Below the pieces are notes generated by a model. That model was not told the origin of the DNA, made no database searches, and saw only the letters and a program-made list of their open reading frames with translations. From positions 24,621 through 88,620 of the forward strand of contig NZ_AOIL01000034.1 of NCBI RefSeq assembly GCF_000337595.1: a DNA stretch of 64,000 nucleotides. The letters are read 5' to 3'. Made by a program: the position numbers and the translations under genes. The DNA comes from Natrialba taiwanensis DSM 12281. GTDB lineage: Archaea; Halobacteriota; Halobacteria; Halobacteriales; Natrialbaceae. This document shows positions 34,864 through 44,142 of this stretch, one piece after another (the stretch's first letter is position 1; each line of letters opens with the position of its first letter).

Positions 34864-36711
34864 CTAGTCCGACGGGGAGATGTGGCCGCGCTTCAGGCCA
34901 CGGTACGCACCGCGGTACGCCTCCCAGTCATTGGACTCAGTGTTGAAATCGTAGTCTTGGGTGTTGCCGAAGGTTCCGGTCTGCACCTCGACGAGGTTGA
35001 CTCCGGGCAGATGGAAGTTCCAGTACCACGAGAACGTCTCGGCGATCTCCTGGTTGCGCTGTTCGTCATTGACGCTTCGCCACTCCTGGTCGAGTTCGAA
35101 GAGGTTGACCTCCTCGGTCGACCCGGAGAGATCCTCCTGGCCGACCTCCGTCGGCACCTCGACGACGATCTCGCGGCCGTTATACGGCGATTGCGTCTCG
35201 CCGGCGTCGAGCGCCTGCTCGATGTCGACAGTTTCGCCGAGCTCGTTGCCCGCCGTGTGATTGTGCCGGAAGTAGTAGAACGGGTGTGCGATCTGTCCGC
35301 CGTGATTTTCGATCGTCAGGTCGAAGTCGACGTTGTTCGACTTCCGATCGTTGTACGTCGCCGACTCAAGGACGTTGAGATCGATCTCGAAGCCGAAGTT
35401 GATGAGTTGATCGGAGATTGTTCGGGCGAGGTTCGTCCGGAAGTCCGGGAGGACCAGCTGCAGTGAGACGAGGTCGCCGTCCTCGTCGACCCATTCGTCG
35501 CCCCTGAGTTCGTATCCGGCTTGTTCCATCAGTGCCGCCGCGCGCTCCTCGTCATCCTGAACTGGATAGTCGATATAGGACTCGACGTAGCTATCGTCGA
35601 GCCAGTTCTCGGTTACCGCCGATGGGAGTCCGGTCTGTGCCTCCCGTGGGACGCTCTCGGTATTGTAGTTCGTCGAGATGTGTTCGAGGTTCAGGACGTG
35701 CGCGATCGCTCGTCGAACCTCACGTCGGCGGAGGTGTTCAGCTCCTGGCCCCTGCCCAAAGAACTCGAGTTTTCGCATGAACGTATCGTTGTAGACGGTG
35801 ATGTTGTCCATGGAGTTGGGCGCCGTTCCTTCGCCGACCCACTGCTGGAGCAATCCGAAACCGAAGTCAACGACGCCGCCCTGAATCCGCTGCGCGAGGG
35901 CGTCGTCCTGTGCGAGTACGAACTCGAACTCGTCGATTTCGATCTCGTCGGCATAGGGGTGGTCCTCAAACAGTTCGCAGTAGATCCCCTCCGTGTCGTA
36001 GTCGACGATCTCGAACGGCCCGTTCCCGAGTCCTTCGTCCATAACCGTCGAGATATGCAGCGGCATCTCCTCAGCCATCTCCTCTTGAATCTCTAGCCGT
36101 TCGTCGTGGTCCGCCGCATCCTGGAGTTCTTCTGCCCACGGCTTGAACTTGTCCCGATGGACGCGTTGCATCTCGCCGAGGTAGCCACCCAGCTGGTACT
36201 GGACCAACTCGGGGTTCTGGGGTTCCTTGTACACCCGGGTGAGTGTCATCTCGTCCTCGAGAATTAGTTCCTCGATGTCGCTGCCGTCTCCTTGGAAGAG
36301 GCGAGCGCACTCCTCGTACCAGTACTTGTCCTCGGCGGTGACCTGGTCGCCGTTCCACCAGTACCAGCCCTCCTCGAACTCTACGGTCACCGCCTGTTCG
36401 TCCGGATCGTAATCCCAATCGCTGATCTGCTCGAGCGTCATCGAGCCGTCAGCATAAAATCGCTGAACCGGCTCGAGGAGCATCCACGACTGCGACCACG
36501 GGTATCCCGTCGCCCAGGAATTGAAATTAATCTCGTCCGGGATCGTCGGCTGCCACGAAGAGATCCCACCTTCTCCTCTGCCTTCTTTTTCACCACCTAT
36601 GCAGCCAGCGACCCCCGCCGCGACCATCGCCGAACTCGCGGCGAGCATCTGTCGCCGCGTCAGGAACTCTTCGGCAGAGTCCACGGTTCCGTGTCTGTCA
36701 CTACTTGGCAT
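34864..36711 (-). CDS. ABC transporter substrate-binding protein, family 5 (oligosaccharide/peptide type)
   Basis: Extracytoplasmic binding lipoprotein of 615 residues. The N-terminus has a twin-arginine motif (FLTRRQMLAAS) and a lipobox ending in Cys (VAGC, about 37), then a Gly/Lys linker. The body is the large two-lobe SBP_bac_5 fold (WATGYPWSQSWMLLEP, VRRAIAHVLNLEHIS, SYIDYPVQDDEERAAALMEQAGY). Family 5 proteins bind peptides, nickel or oligosaccharides; the polysaccharide enzymes around it favour an oligosaccharide. AAATATTTAACC lies about 30 nt before the ATG. A decayed copy of the same gene lies directly upstream. Permeases and ATPase are encoded on the other strand at 38-42.7 kb. Confidence 0.87.
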   Translation of the reverse strand: MPSSDRHGTVDSAEEFLTRRQMLAASSAMVAAGVAGCIGGEKEGRGEGGISSWQPTIPDEINFNSWATGYPWSQSWMLLEPVQRFYADGSMTLEQISDWDYDPDEQAVTVEFEEGWYWWNGDQVTAEDKYWYEECARLFQGDGSDIEELILEDEMTLTRVYKEPQNPELVQYQLGGYLGEMQRVHRDKFKPWAEELQDAADHDERLEIQEEMAEEMPLHISTVMDEGLGNGPFEIVDYDTEGIYCELFEDHPYADEIEIDEFEFVLAQDDALAQRIQGGVVDFGFGLLQQWVGEGTAPNSMDNITVYNDTFMRKLEFFGQGPGAEHLRRREVRRAIAHVLNLEHISTNYNTESVPREAQTGLPSAVTENWLDDSYVESYIDYPVQDDEERAAALMEQAGYELRGDEWVDEDGDLVSLQLVLPDFRTNLARTISDQLINFGFEIDLNVLESATYNDRKSNNVDFDLTIENHGGQIAHPFYYFRHNHTAGNELGETVDIEQALDAGETQSPYNGREIVVEVPTEVGQEDLSGSTEEVNLFELDQEWRSVNDEQRNQEIAETFSWYWNFHLPGVNLVEVQTGTFGNTQDYDFNTESNDWEAYRGAYRGLKRGHISPSD

Positions 36712-36781
36712 ACGAAACTACCATTACAAGTCATGGGTTAAATATTTTTCTCGGGTTCGCACGTTTGGACCGACGGTACAT

Positions 36782-37465
36782 TCACTTCGGAGAGACGTGG
36801 CCCCGTTTCACGCCGCGGTACGCGCCGCGATAGCAGTTCCAGTCCTTTGTGTCCGTGTGGAACTCGAAGTCTTGGATGTTGCCGAAGGTGCCGCTCTGGA
36901 CCTCGAAGTGGCCGACTTCGCGGAGGTGGAAGTTCAAGTGTCACGAGAACGTCTCGGCGATCTCCCTGCTTCGCTCCTCGTCGGCGGTGACCCGCCACTC
37001 CTGGTCGAGTTCAAAGAGAGTGACTTCCTCGGTCGACTCGGAGAGATTCTCCCGGGCGATCGCTTCGGCAGTTCGACGCGATCTCGCGGCCGTTGATCCG
37101 GGTGAGCGTCATCTCTCCCTCGAGAATCAGTCTCTTGACGTCGCTGCCGTCTCCCTAAATGAACCGAGCGTACACCTCGTACCAGTACGTGTCCTCCGCG
37201 ATGATCTGATCGCCGTTCCACCGTACCAGTCCTCCCCTCGAACTCCACCCTCACGGCCTATTCGTCCGGGCCGTACTCCCAGTGTTTGATCATCTGGTTT
37301 TCGATGGAGCCGTCGGCGAAGAACCGCTGGACTGGCTCGAGGAGCAGCCACGTCTGCGACCGCGGGTACCTGACGCCCAGGTGTTGAAGTTCACCTCGTC
37401 GCGAGCATTCGGCGACGCGTCAGAAATGCCTCGGCCAAGCCAATACTGTGATGAGTGTCATCACA
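36782..37465 (-). pseudogene. Decayed paralogue of the ABC substrate-binding protein
   Basis: The end reads HVSPK before a stop at 36782-36784, parallel to HISPSD of the intact gene, and the 180 bases before it are a near copy of the intact 3' end, though in shifted frames. Near 37070-37100 similarity jumps straight to the N-terminal third (stretch matching LILEDEMTLTRV), so over 1 kb is deleted internally. Further up, segments equal to WWNGDQ, VQRFFADGS and DEVNFNTWA follow, then a signal-like FLTRRRMLA fused directly onto them, losing the lipobox. Multiple deletions, frameshifts and no usable start make this a dead gene from a tandem duplication. Confidence 0.88.
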
Positions 37466-37569
37466 ACCTGTCGGATAAGTATACACGGTATCAGTTACCC
37501 ATTCGCTCGCTAGTGACAGAATTACGGGTTTCCCGCCGATTCCCAATGCTAGACCGGATAGACGCCGGA

Positions 37570-37830
37570 TCAGTCCCGTCGAAACCACGTCAACAGCACG
37601 TAAAACGATCCTGCGGAGACGATCGCCGTGATCCCAAACACGCCGAGTATCCCAGCGATGACACCGTCCTGACTAGTGAACCGGAAGGGGAGCTCGAAAA
37701 CGGCGCCGATGAGCAGCAGGAGGACGCCGATCGCCACGATCGATAGCAGGAGCGATCCCCGAAGTATCTTGAGAATCCTGTACAGTGGTTCGTCCGTCTG
37801 ACTCGGGTCACTCTCCGAAGCGGTTGCCAT
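37570..37830 (-). CDS. Small two-helix membrane protein
   Basis: Protein of 86 residues with a short acidic N-terminus and two hydrophobic helices (GSLLLSIVAIGVLLLLIGAV and IAGILGVFGITAIVSAGSFY), ending with WFRRD. ATG 37830 is used; a frame extending further upstream lacks a start signal. No family is recognised. It lies between the binding-protein pseudogene and the fused ATPase, and a similar small membrane protein follows the ATPase at 40260. It may be a transporter accessory or simply a hypothetical protein. Confidence 0.55.
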   Translation of the reverse strand: MATASESDPSQTDEPLYRILKILRGSLLLSIVAIGVLLLLIGAVFELPFRFTSQDGVIAGILGVFGITAIVSAGSFYVLLTWFRRD

Positions 37831-38022
37831 TGTGTCTGCTCTACGTTCTGTAAGATTCGATATAAAACTTTGTACGCCGTTACCGGGTTCGGTCGGCGAG
37901 ACGAGATCGATCGTCGCAAAGATTAATATGTGTTGTGACAAACCATATCACAGGGAATACCGATGTACCATTCCGCCGAAGAACCGAGAGACGAGAAGCG
38001 ACCGACGGCCGGTAGCTGAACC

Positions 38023-40215
38023 ATGACGCGAACCGAAACAGAACTCGAGATTACGCGCGACGACAGTAGCTCGCACGACGTCATCCTTGAGGTACGCGAC
38101 GTGGACGTGACCTTCGACATGGAACGAGGCACCTCCCGCGTCCTCGATGGCGTGAGATTCGATGTCCACCGAGATGAGATGCTCGGCATCGTCGGCGAGA
38201 GCGGAAGCGGCAAGTCGATGTTCGCGTCGGCTCTGCTCAACGCTGTCGTTGACCCCGGCCAGACATCCGGCGAGATCATCTACCACCCGCCCGACGGCGA
38301 ACCCGTCGACGTGCTCTCGCTGAGCGAATTCCAACTCGAACGGTTCCGCTGGGAGGAAATCTCGATGGTGTTCCAGGGAGCGATGAGTTCGTTCAACCCG
38401 ACAATGAAGATCGGGGAGCACTTCGAGGAGACGATCAGAGCCCATGGGGAGGACATCGAAGAGCGGATGGAGCACGGGTGGCAGTTGCTCGCGGATCTCT
38501 ATCTTGATCCAGGGCGGGTCTTCGACTCGTACCCGCACGAACTGTCTGGCGGGATGAAACAGCGGACGCTCATCGCACTGAGCCTGATCCTCGAGCCGAA
38601 GGTCCTCGTGATGGACGAGCCGACCGCGGCCCTGGACCTGCTTATGCAGCGATCGATCATGAGTCTCCTGGGGAACCTCCAGGAGGAGTACGACCTGACG
38701 ATCGTCTTCATCACCCATGATCTGCCGCTCGTTGCCGGACTGGCCGATCGGCTCGCCGTCATGTACGCCTTCGAGTTCGTCGAGTACGGTCCGAGCGAGC
38801 AAGTCATTCGCGACGCCACGCACCCCTATACGCGGGCGCTGTTAAAGTCGGTGCCGAGCGTGGACGCGTCGTTGGAGGATATGCACCCGATCGAGGGCGA
38901 GAGCCCGGACCCGGTCAACGCACCGAGCGGGTGTTCATACCATCCGCGCTGTCCGCTCGCGACCGTGGAGTGCGTGCAGGCGGATCCCGACTACCACGAG
39001 GTCTCCGAGGAACGAGGGGCGGCCTGCTTCCACTGGGAACAGTCGGGCGACGAGATCGAGTACGCGCTCGGCGTCGATCCAGATGAATTTCCGGAGTCCA
39101 CCGCGGCGTTCGAGTCTGAGGAGGAGACCGTTGTCTCGCTGGATGACGTCGACGTTCACTTCGAACAGGCGGGACTTATCGACGAACTGTTCGGCAAGGA
39201 GAGCGTGGTCCGCGCGGTCAACGACGTGTCGATCGAGCTGCGGGAAAACGAGGTCGTCGCCCTCGTCGGCGAATCCGGGTGCGGGAAGACGACCCTCGGA
39301 AAGACCGTGATCGGACTCCAGGAGCCGACGGACGGCTCGGTTAGCTACCGCGACCAGGACATCTGGGAGGCGAAAGCCGGGGGCGGCGACTACGAGTTCG
39401 ACGACATCCGTCGCGCCCTCCAGATCGTCCACCAGGACCCGGGAAGTTCGTTGAACTCTTCCCGGACGGTCCGTGCGAGCCTGTCGGCGCCGCTGAAGCG
39501 GTGGCGGCCGGACCTTGGCCCGAGCGACCGGGAGACGGTGATCTATAACCTGCTCAAGCGCGTCGGCATGAAGCCGCCTGAGGACTACGCGGCGCGGTTC
39601 CCCCACCAGCTCAGCGGCGGAGAGAAACAGCGCGTCGTCCTCGTTCGCGCGCTCCTGATGAGCCCTGACCTCATTCTCGCCGACGAGGCGGTGAGTGCGC
39701 TCGATGTCTCCTTGCGGGTCGAGATGATGGACCTGATGCTCGACCTCCAGGAGCTGTTCGACACGTCGTACCTATTCATCTCTCACGACTTCTCGAACGC
39801 ACGCTATCTCACCGAGAAGTCCGACGGACGGATCGGCATCATGTACCTTGGCAACCTCGTCGAGATCGGGCCGGCACAGGAGATCATCTCTGACCCGAAA
39901 CACCCCTACACCAAGGTGCTCCGGTGGGCGACGCCACCACTCGATCCGGACGAGGCCAAGGAAGCGAACGCCACCGATCCGCCGATCAGAGAGATCGACA
40001 TTCCGGACCCGACCGACCCGCCGAGCGGCTGTCCGTTCCAGACGCGGTGTCCTGATGCCCGCGAGGTCTGTACCCGAGAGGTTCCCGAACTGCAATGCAC
40101 CGAAGGTGCTGCTCGCGTCGCCTGCTTTCGCGAGGACGACGATCACGAGTACTGGGCGAGCGAACCGATCGAAAGCGACACCGTCTCGCTCGAGACGGAG
40201 AGCGAAGCCGACTGA
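38023..40215 (+). CDS. Fused double ABC ATPase of the family-5 transporter (DppD-DppF type)
   Basis: A 730-residue protein with two complete ABC ATPase domains. Domain 1 has Walker A GESGSGKS (58-65), the signature LSGGMKQR and Walker B VLVMDEPTAAL. Domain 2 has Walker A GESGCGKTT, the signature LSGGEKQR and Walker B LILADEAVSAL. Each ends in the oligopeptide/dipeptide-type cysteine motif (CSYHPRCPLA and CPFQTRCPDA), which in some members binds an iron-sulfur cluster. In bacteria the two domains are separate genes. It powers the permeases encoded at 40555-42679. The Walker B of domain 2 has DEA in place of DEP, a minor variation. Confidence 0.93.
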   Translation: MTRTETELEITRDDSSSHDVILEVRDVDVTFDMERGTSRVLDGVRFDVHRDEMLGIVGESGSGKSMFASALLNAVVDPGQTSGEIIYHPPDGEPVDVLSLSEFQLERFRWEEISMVFQGAMSSFNPTMKIGEHFEETIRAHGEDIEERMEHGWQLLADLYLDPGRVFDSYPHELSGGMKQRTLIALSLILEPKVLVMDEPTAALDLLMQRSIMSLLGNLQEEYDLTIVFITHDLPLVAGLADRLAVMYAFEFVEYGPSEQVIRDATHPYTRALLKSVPSVDASLEDMHPIEGESPDPVNAPSGCSYHPRCPLATVECVQADPDYHEVSEERGAACFHWEQSGDEIEYALGVDPDEFPESTAAFESEEETVVSLDDVDVHFEQAGLIDELFGKESVVRAVNDVSIELRENEVVALVGESGCGKTTLGKTVIGLQEPTDGSVSYRDQDIWEAKAGGGDYEFDDIRRALQIVHQDPGSSLNSSRTVRASLSAPLKRWRPDLGPSDRETVIYNLLKRVGMKPPEDYAARFPHQLSGGEKQRVVLVRALLMSPDLILADEAVSALDVSLRVEMMDLMLDLQELFDTSYLFISHDFSNARYLTEKSDGRIGIMYLGNLVEIGPAQEIISDPKHPYTKVLRWATPPLDPDEAKEANATDPPIREIDIPDPTDPPSGCPFQTRCPDAREVCTREVPELQCTEGAARVACFREDDDHEYWASEPIESDTVSLETESEAD

Positions 40216-40259
40216 ACCGACCGAAGGTTTTTGCTACCGTGACGATATCGCAGAGGTAG

Positions 40260-40481
40260 ATGAGCAGAAAATACGACAAGACGTACCTCGATCACCTCTG
40301 TGATTACGAGAGCGCGTGGCGGATGCTGTTTACGTTCTCGTCCGGTCTGCTCGGGCTCATGATCATCTGGCTCGTCGTCGCCGACTCGGGCAGTGAGACG
40401 TTCGTCGTCGCACTCATGAACGTCGCGGGGCTCTCCGCCCTCACGGCACTGAGCGGCGGGCTCCTGTGGCGGTGTCGGTAG
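40260..40481 (+). CDS. Small membrane protein in the ABC operon
   Basis: Protein of 73 residues starting MSRKYDKTYLDHLCDYESAWR with two hydrophobic stretches (MLFTFSSGLLGLMIIWLVVA and FVVALMNVAGLSALTALSGG). It lies 44 bases after the double ATPase and 73 bases before the first permease, on the same strand, so it is likely cotranscribed. No family is recognised. It resembles the protein at 37570-37830 only in size and topology. Confidence 0.6.
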   Translation: MSRKYDKTYLDHLCDYESAWRMLFTFSSGLLGLMIIWLVVADSGSETFVVALMNVAGLSALTALSGGLLWRCR

Positions 40482-40554
40482 TGTCTTGCGGCCGCGAAAA
40501 TTCACAGAAGGACAAAATATATCACCACTGCAACGAGATACCATACCATAGTAG

Positions 40555-41577
40555 ATGAGATACTTTGTCAAGCGGGTCGTTCACGCAGCTGTGACGCTCG
40601 TCTCTGTGACGACGATCACGTTTGCGCTCTTTCGGCTCATGCCGGGCAATCCCGCCCAAGCGATGCGCGCCCAGTTCGAGGCAGATATGGAAGCGGGTGG
40701 CGGGACGGCTGACCCCGAAGTACTCGACGCGATGGTCGAACAGCACATCGGGTTCAATCCGGACCAGCCGTGGTACATCCAGTACGTCGAGTACCTGCGG
40801 GATATCATCCTCTACCAGGATTTCGGCCAGTCGTACTTCTACAACGAAGCCGTGTTTGACATCCTGTTCACGGCGATGCCGTGGTCGATCTTCATCAGCG
40901 TCTACGGGCTGGCGCTCGGCTACACGACGAACATCCTCCTCGGAGCGGCAATGGCCTACAAGGAAGGCTCACGTTTCGACAACTATGCGACCGTGCTCGC
41001 GACGTTCCTGAACTCGGTGCCGTACTACGTCGGCGCGATCCTCTTCCTGGCGTTCTTCGGCTACGAACTCGGGCTCTTCCCGACCGGCGGCCGGTATAAC
41101 ACGGATCTACAGACGGGTCTAAACGTCCGGTTCATGGCGAGTATCTCCTACCACGCCGTCCTGCCGGTGATGTCTAGTTTCATCGTCGGGTTCGGCGGCG
41201 GTGCCCTCTCGATGCGAGGGAACTCCATTCGAATCCTGGGAGAGGATTACCTCCGGGTCGCGCGACTTCGTGGGATCAGTTCGACGCGTATTGCGACCCG
41301 CTACGTTGCGCGCAACGCGATCCTGCCGCTGTACACCCAGATGATGATCGGCATTGCCACGGTGTTCTCGAGCAGCGTCTTACTCGAGTTCATCTTCACG
41401 TATCCCGGTGTCGGCTGGTACACCTACGACGCGGTCATGCGTCGGGACTATCCACTGTTGATGGGGTCGTTCCTCTTCTTCACGATCGTCACGCTCATCG
41501 GCATCCTCATCGCCGAGTTCACGTACGGACTCGTCGACCCACGGATCGGTTCAGGTGATCACAGTGAGTCATACTAA
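40555..41577 (+). CDS. ABC transporter permease, DppB type
   Basis: Inner-membrane permease of 340 residues with about six helices. It begins with the typical MRYFVKRVVHAAVTLVSVTTITFALFRLMPGNP and has the cytoplasmic ATPase-contact loop EDYLRVARLRGISSTRIATRYVARNAILP. A leading AT-rich box (AAAATATATC near 40513) suggests a separate promoter. It overlaps the second permease. Together with the double ATPase and the binding protein it completes a family-5 importer. Confidence 0.92.
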   Translation: MRYFVKRVVHAAVTLVSVTTITFALFRLMPGNPAQAMRAQFEADMEAGGGTADPEVLDAMVEQHIGFNPDQPWYIQYVEYLRDIILYQDFGQSYFYNEAVFDILFTAMPWSIFISVYGLALGYTTNILLGAAMAYKEGSRFDNYATVLATFLNSVPYYVGAILFLAFFGYELGLFPTGGRYNTDLQTGLNVRFMASISYHAVLPVMSSFIVGFGGGALSMRGNSIRILGEDYLRVARLRGISSTRIATRYVARNAILPLYTQMMIGIATVFSSSVLLEFIFTYPGVGWYTYDAVMRRDYPLLMGSFLFFTIVTLIGILIAEFTYGLVDPRIGSGDHSESY

Positions 41578-42679
41578 CGAATCAGGTTTCGAAACGGACG
41601 AACAGCTCACGGATGAACAACTGTTCGGCCACCTTGCCGAGGATGACACCGTTTCCCTCTCGAGACGGGAACGATTCGAGCGGATCCTGGATGCGTACTT
41701 CCTCGCGCCGGGACGGGTCGCCTGGGACGACTGGCGAACGCGAATCGGAATCCTGGTCGTCACCCTGTTCGTCTTCTTCGGGACGATTGGGCCGCGACTG
41801 GTCACGCCGCCGGCAACGAACCAGGCACCGAACAACCTCCAGCCGTTCGACGGTGGCGTCGCCGCCCTCTGGGAGGAGGGTGGCTGGATCGATATCGGCG
41901 TCGACCACCAGCTGTCCATGGGGCCGATCTCCGTCCCGGGGATCGACATCCGGTATCCGCTCGGCGCCGACAACTACGGGACGCCGATCGGACGCAACCT
42001 TATCCACGCGACGCCGGACATGCTAGAGATGGTGGTCGCCGGCGCGATCGTCTCTGTCGGTCTCGCCGCGATCTTTGGGATCACGGCCGGCTACAAGGGC
42101 GGAAAGACGGACGAGTTCCTCATGTACATCACGGACATCGTCATGACGATGCCCGGCCTGCCGCTGCTCATCGTGATCGTAGCGATCTGGTCTCCTCGCC
42201 AGGCGTGGCTCATCGGGGTCGTGCTGGCGATCGACGCCTGGCCGGGGCTCGCGCGGGCACTTCGCTCCCAGGTTCTGACCCTCCGTGAGGAGTCGTACGT
42301 CGAGGCCTCCCGGACGATGGGCCTGCCCTCGCGGACGATCCTTGCCAGGGACATCTCGCCACAGTTGATGCCGTACATCCTCATCAACTTCGCCAACGCG
42401 GGCCGCCAGGTCGTGTTCGGCTCCGTCGCGCTGTACTTCCTCGGTGTCCTCCCGCTTACGACCGCGAACTGGGGAATCATGATGGACACCGCGTACTCCG
42501 AGGCCCACGCGCTGGTCAACCTGAGTAACTTCTACCAGATCTTCTGGCCGATGGCCGCGGTCGTTGTTCTCTCGTTTGGGCTGATCCTCTTCGCACAGGG
42601 TATGGACCGCGTGTTCAACCCGCGCATCAGGGCCCGACACGCGAAGAAGGTCGGCAGCGACGAAGAGCAGATCAACTGA
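41555..42679 (+). CDS. ABC transporter permease, DppC type
   Basis: Second permease, 374 residues. It has a long cytoplasmic N-terminus (EQLTDEQLFGHLAEDDTVSLSRRERFERILDAYFLAPGRVAWDDWRTR), a first helix (IGILVVTLFVFFGTIG), an extracellular segment of over 70 residues, then five helices and the ATPase-contact loop EESYVEASRTMGLPSRTILARDISPQLMP. GTG at 41555 or 41564 serves as start and overlaps the end of the first permease. The large extracellular loop is longer than in peptide permeases and may help dock the binding protein. Confidence 0.9.
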   Translation: MITVSHTNESGFETDEQLTDEQLFGHLAEDDTVSLSRRERFERILDAYFLAPGRVAWDDWRTRIGILVVTLFVFFGTIGPRLVTPPATNQAPNNLQPFDGGVAALWEEGGWIDIGVDHQLSMGPISVPGIDIRYPLGADNYGTPIGRNLIHATPDMLEMVVAGAIVSVGLAAIFGITAGYKGGKTDEFLMYITDIVMTMPGLPLLIVIVAIWSPRQAWLIGVVLAIDAWPGLARALRSQVLTLREESYVEASRTMGLPSRTILARDISPQLMPYILINFANAGRQVVFGSVALYFLGVLPLTTANWGIMMDTAYSEAHALVNLSNFYQIFWPMAAVVVLSFGLILFAQGMDRVFNPRIRARHAKKVGSDEEQIN

Positions 42680-42737
42680 TCAGTCCGTTTCCCCGTTCAT
42701 CGTAGAATTCCGAGCCGTTCAAGCGAGTTCGCTTCGC

Positions 42738-43949
42738 CTACGAGAGCGTCGCCCGAATGCGATCGACCACGTAGTCGGCCTCCTCGTCGGTGAGACACAT
42801 CGGGTTGACCGTGAACTCCTCGGCGTCCAATCGATCGGCGCCGACGAACACGCGCGGGGTCTCTCGCCGGAGCGATTCGACGAGTCTCGTCGCGTCGGTC
42901 GCCGCGCGGTCCGAGTCGACGGTCGCAACCACCTGGGCGACGGCATCGGTCTTGTCCCCGCCCTCGAGTTGCGTCTCGAGTCCCGTGATATCGGCAAGTC
43001 CCGCTGCGAGATGTTCCGCCCGCTCGTTCCATTTTCGGAGGCAGTCCCCGTGGTCCTCCTTGAGGAACAACTCGAGCGCGCGGATCAGGCCGACGATTTC
43101 CTCCTTGCCGACTTTCATCGAACGACCGATTCCCTGGCGTGGCACGCCCGGTAGCTCGTCAGTGGTAATAAGATCGGCTGGCGGATCGTACACTGCGTCG
43201 GCCGCGTGCATGTCGAGGTGCTGGCAGGCGACTGATCGGATCAACTCTTCGTCGCCGGCGAGGATGCCCGTTGACTGGGGGCCACGAATCGCCTTCCCAC
43301 CGCTGAACGCGACGAGATCAGCGCCCTGCTCGACGAATCGCGAGAGGTTCTCGGCCGGCGGGAGCTCCGCCGCCGCGTCGACGATGACCGGCACGTCGTG
43401 GTCGTGGGCAATCTCGCAGACCGTCTCGAGCGGTGGCTGCGTGTAGGGTTTCTCCATGTAAGCGATGGCGGCGGTGTCGTTCGTGATGGCTGCCTCGATC
43501 TCCCAGGGCTCGACGTTCTCCGAACCGGTGCCGAGGTGGTGGTCGTTCGTCCCGATGTCGACAATCGTCGCTCCGGGCAGGCGAAGGGCGTGATCGTAGC
43601 CGTTCCGGTGGGTCCGCGGCATGACGATCTCGTCCGCCACACCCTCGGTGTCGGGGAGTCGAGCCATCACCTCGAGATCGTCTCCGGAAAGACACGCCGC
43701 GGCGGCCATCGACAGCGCGGCGCTCGCACCGCTAGTGACGTAGCCGGCGTCAGCGCTGGTCGCCTCGGCGACGAGTTCCGAGGCGCGCTGTTGCAGGTCC
43801 GAGATGCGGACGAACGAACGGGAGGCGTCGCGCATCGCGTCCGCCGCCTCCTCGCGCATCAGCGACCCGCTGATGCGGGTCTTCGTCCCGGTCGCGTTGA
43901 TGACGGTCGGGACCTCGAGATCGTCGTAGATTGTCGCCTTGTCAGGCAC
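42738..43949 (-). CDS. SelA-fold PLP-dependent enzyme, possible amino-sugar-acid lyase
   Basis: Fold-type I PLP enzyme of 403 residues from the SelA-like family. It starts VPTVINATGTKTRISGSLMREEA, and the PLP lysine is Lys219 in FSGGKAIRGPQS. The active-site aspartate is in VIVDAAAELPP. Close families include D-glucosaminate-6-phosphate ammonia-lyase (DgaE) and other 2-amino acid lyases; true selenocysteine synthases are bacterial and not expected. Being next to a heparinase-like lyase and near GH20, it may remove ammonia from a 2-amino-2-deoxy aldonate. The gene is divergent from the lyase, with about 190 bases between. Confidence 0.75.
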   Translation of the reverse strand: MPDKATIYDDLEVPTVINATGTKTRISGSLMREEAADAMRDASRSFVRISDLQQRASELVAEATSADAGYVTSGASAALSMAAAACLSGDDLEVMARLPDTEGVADEIVMPRTHRNGYDHALRLPGATIVDIGTNDHHLGTGSENVEPWEIEAAITNDTAAIAYMEKPYTQPPLETVCEIAHDHDVPVIVDAAAELPPAENLSRFVEQGADLVAFSGGKAIRGPQSTGILAGDEELIRSVACQHLDMHAADAVYDPPADLITTDELPGVPRQGIGRSMKVGKEEIVGLIRALELFLKEDHGDCLRKWNERAEHLAAGLADITGLETQLEGGDKTDAVAQVVATVDSDRAATDATRLVESLRRETPRVFVGADRLDAEEFTVNPMCLTDEEADYVVDRIRATLS

Positions 43950-44142
43950 TCTGAATCACCGACTGCGATCGAACTGACATACTTACTCGGTTCGAAAACG
44001 GACCGGAAAAACCTTCCGCCGTCGGGTGTGGGTTCAATTCCCGATGGAGATCGGTTCGTGAAGCGACCCAGTTGTCCGTAAATCTCACTCAGAACTTATA
44101 TAACCGAAGCTTATTTTATTGGTTACGGTGATATGTTCATTG

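Noticed and set aside
42738-43949. Selenocysteine synthase (selA)
   Set aside because: The fold is similar, but archaea make selenocysteine by another route. There is no tRNA-Sec or selenoprotein gene nearby, and the context is carbohydrate breakdown.
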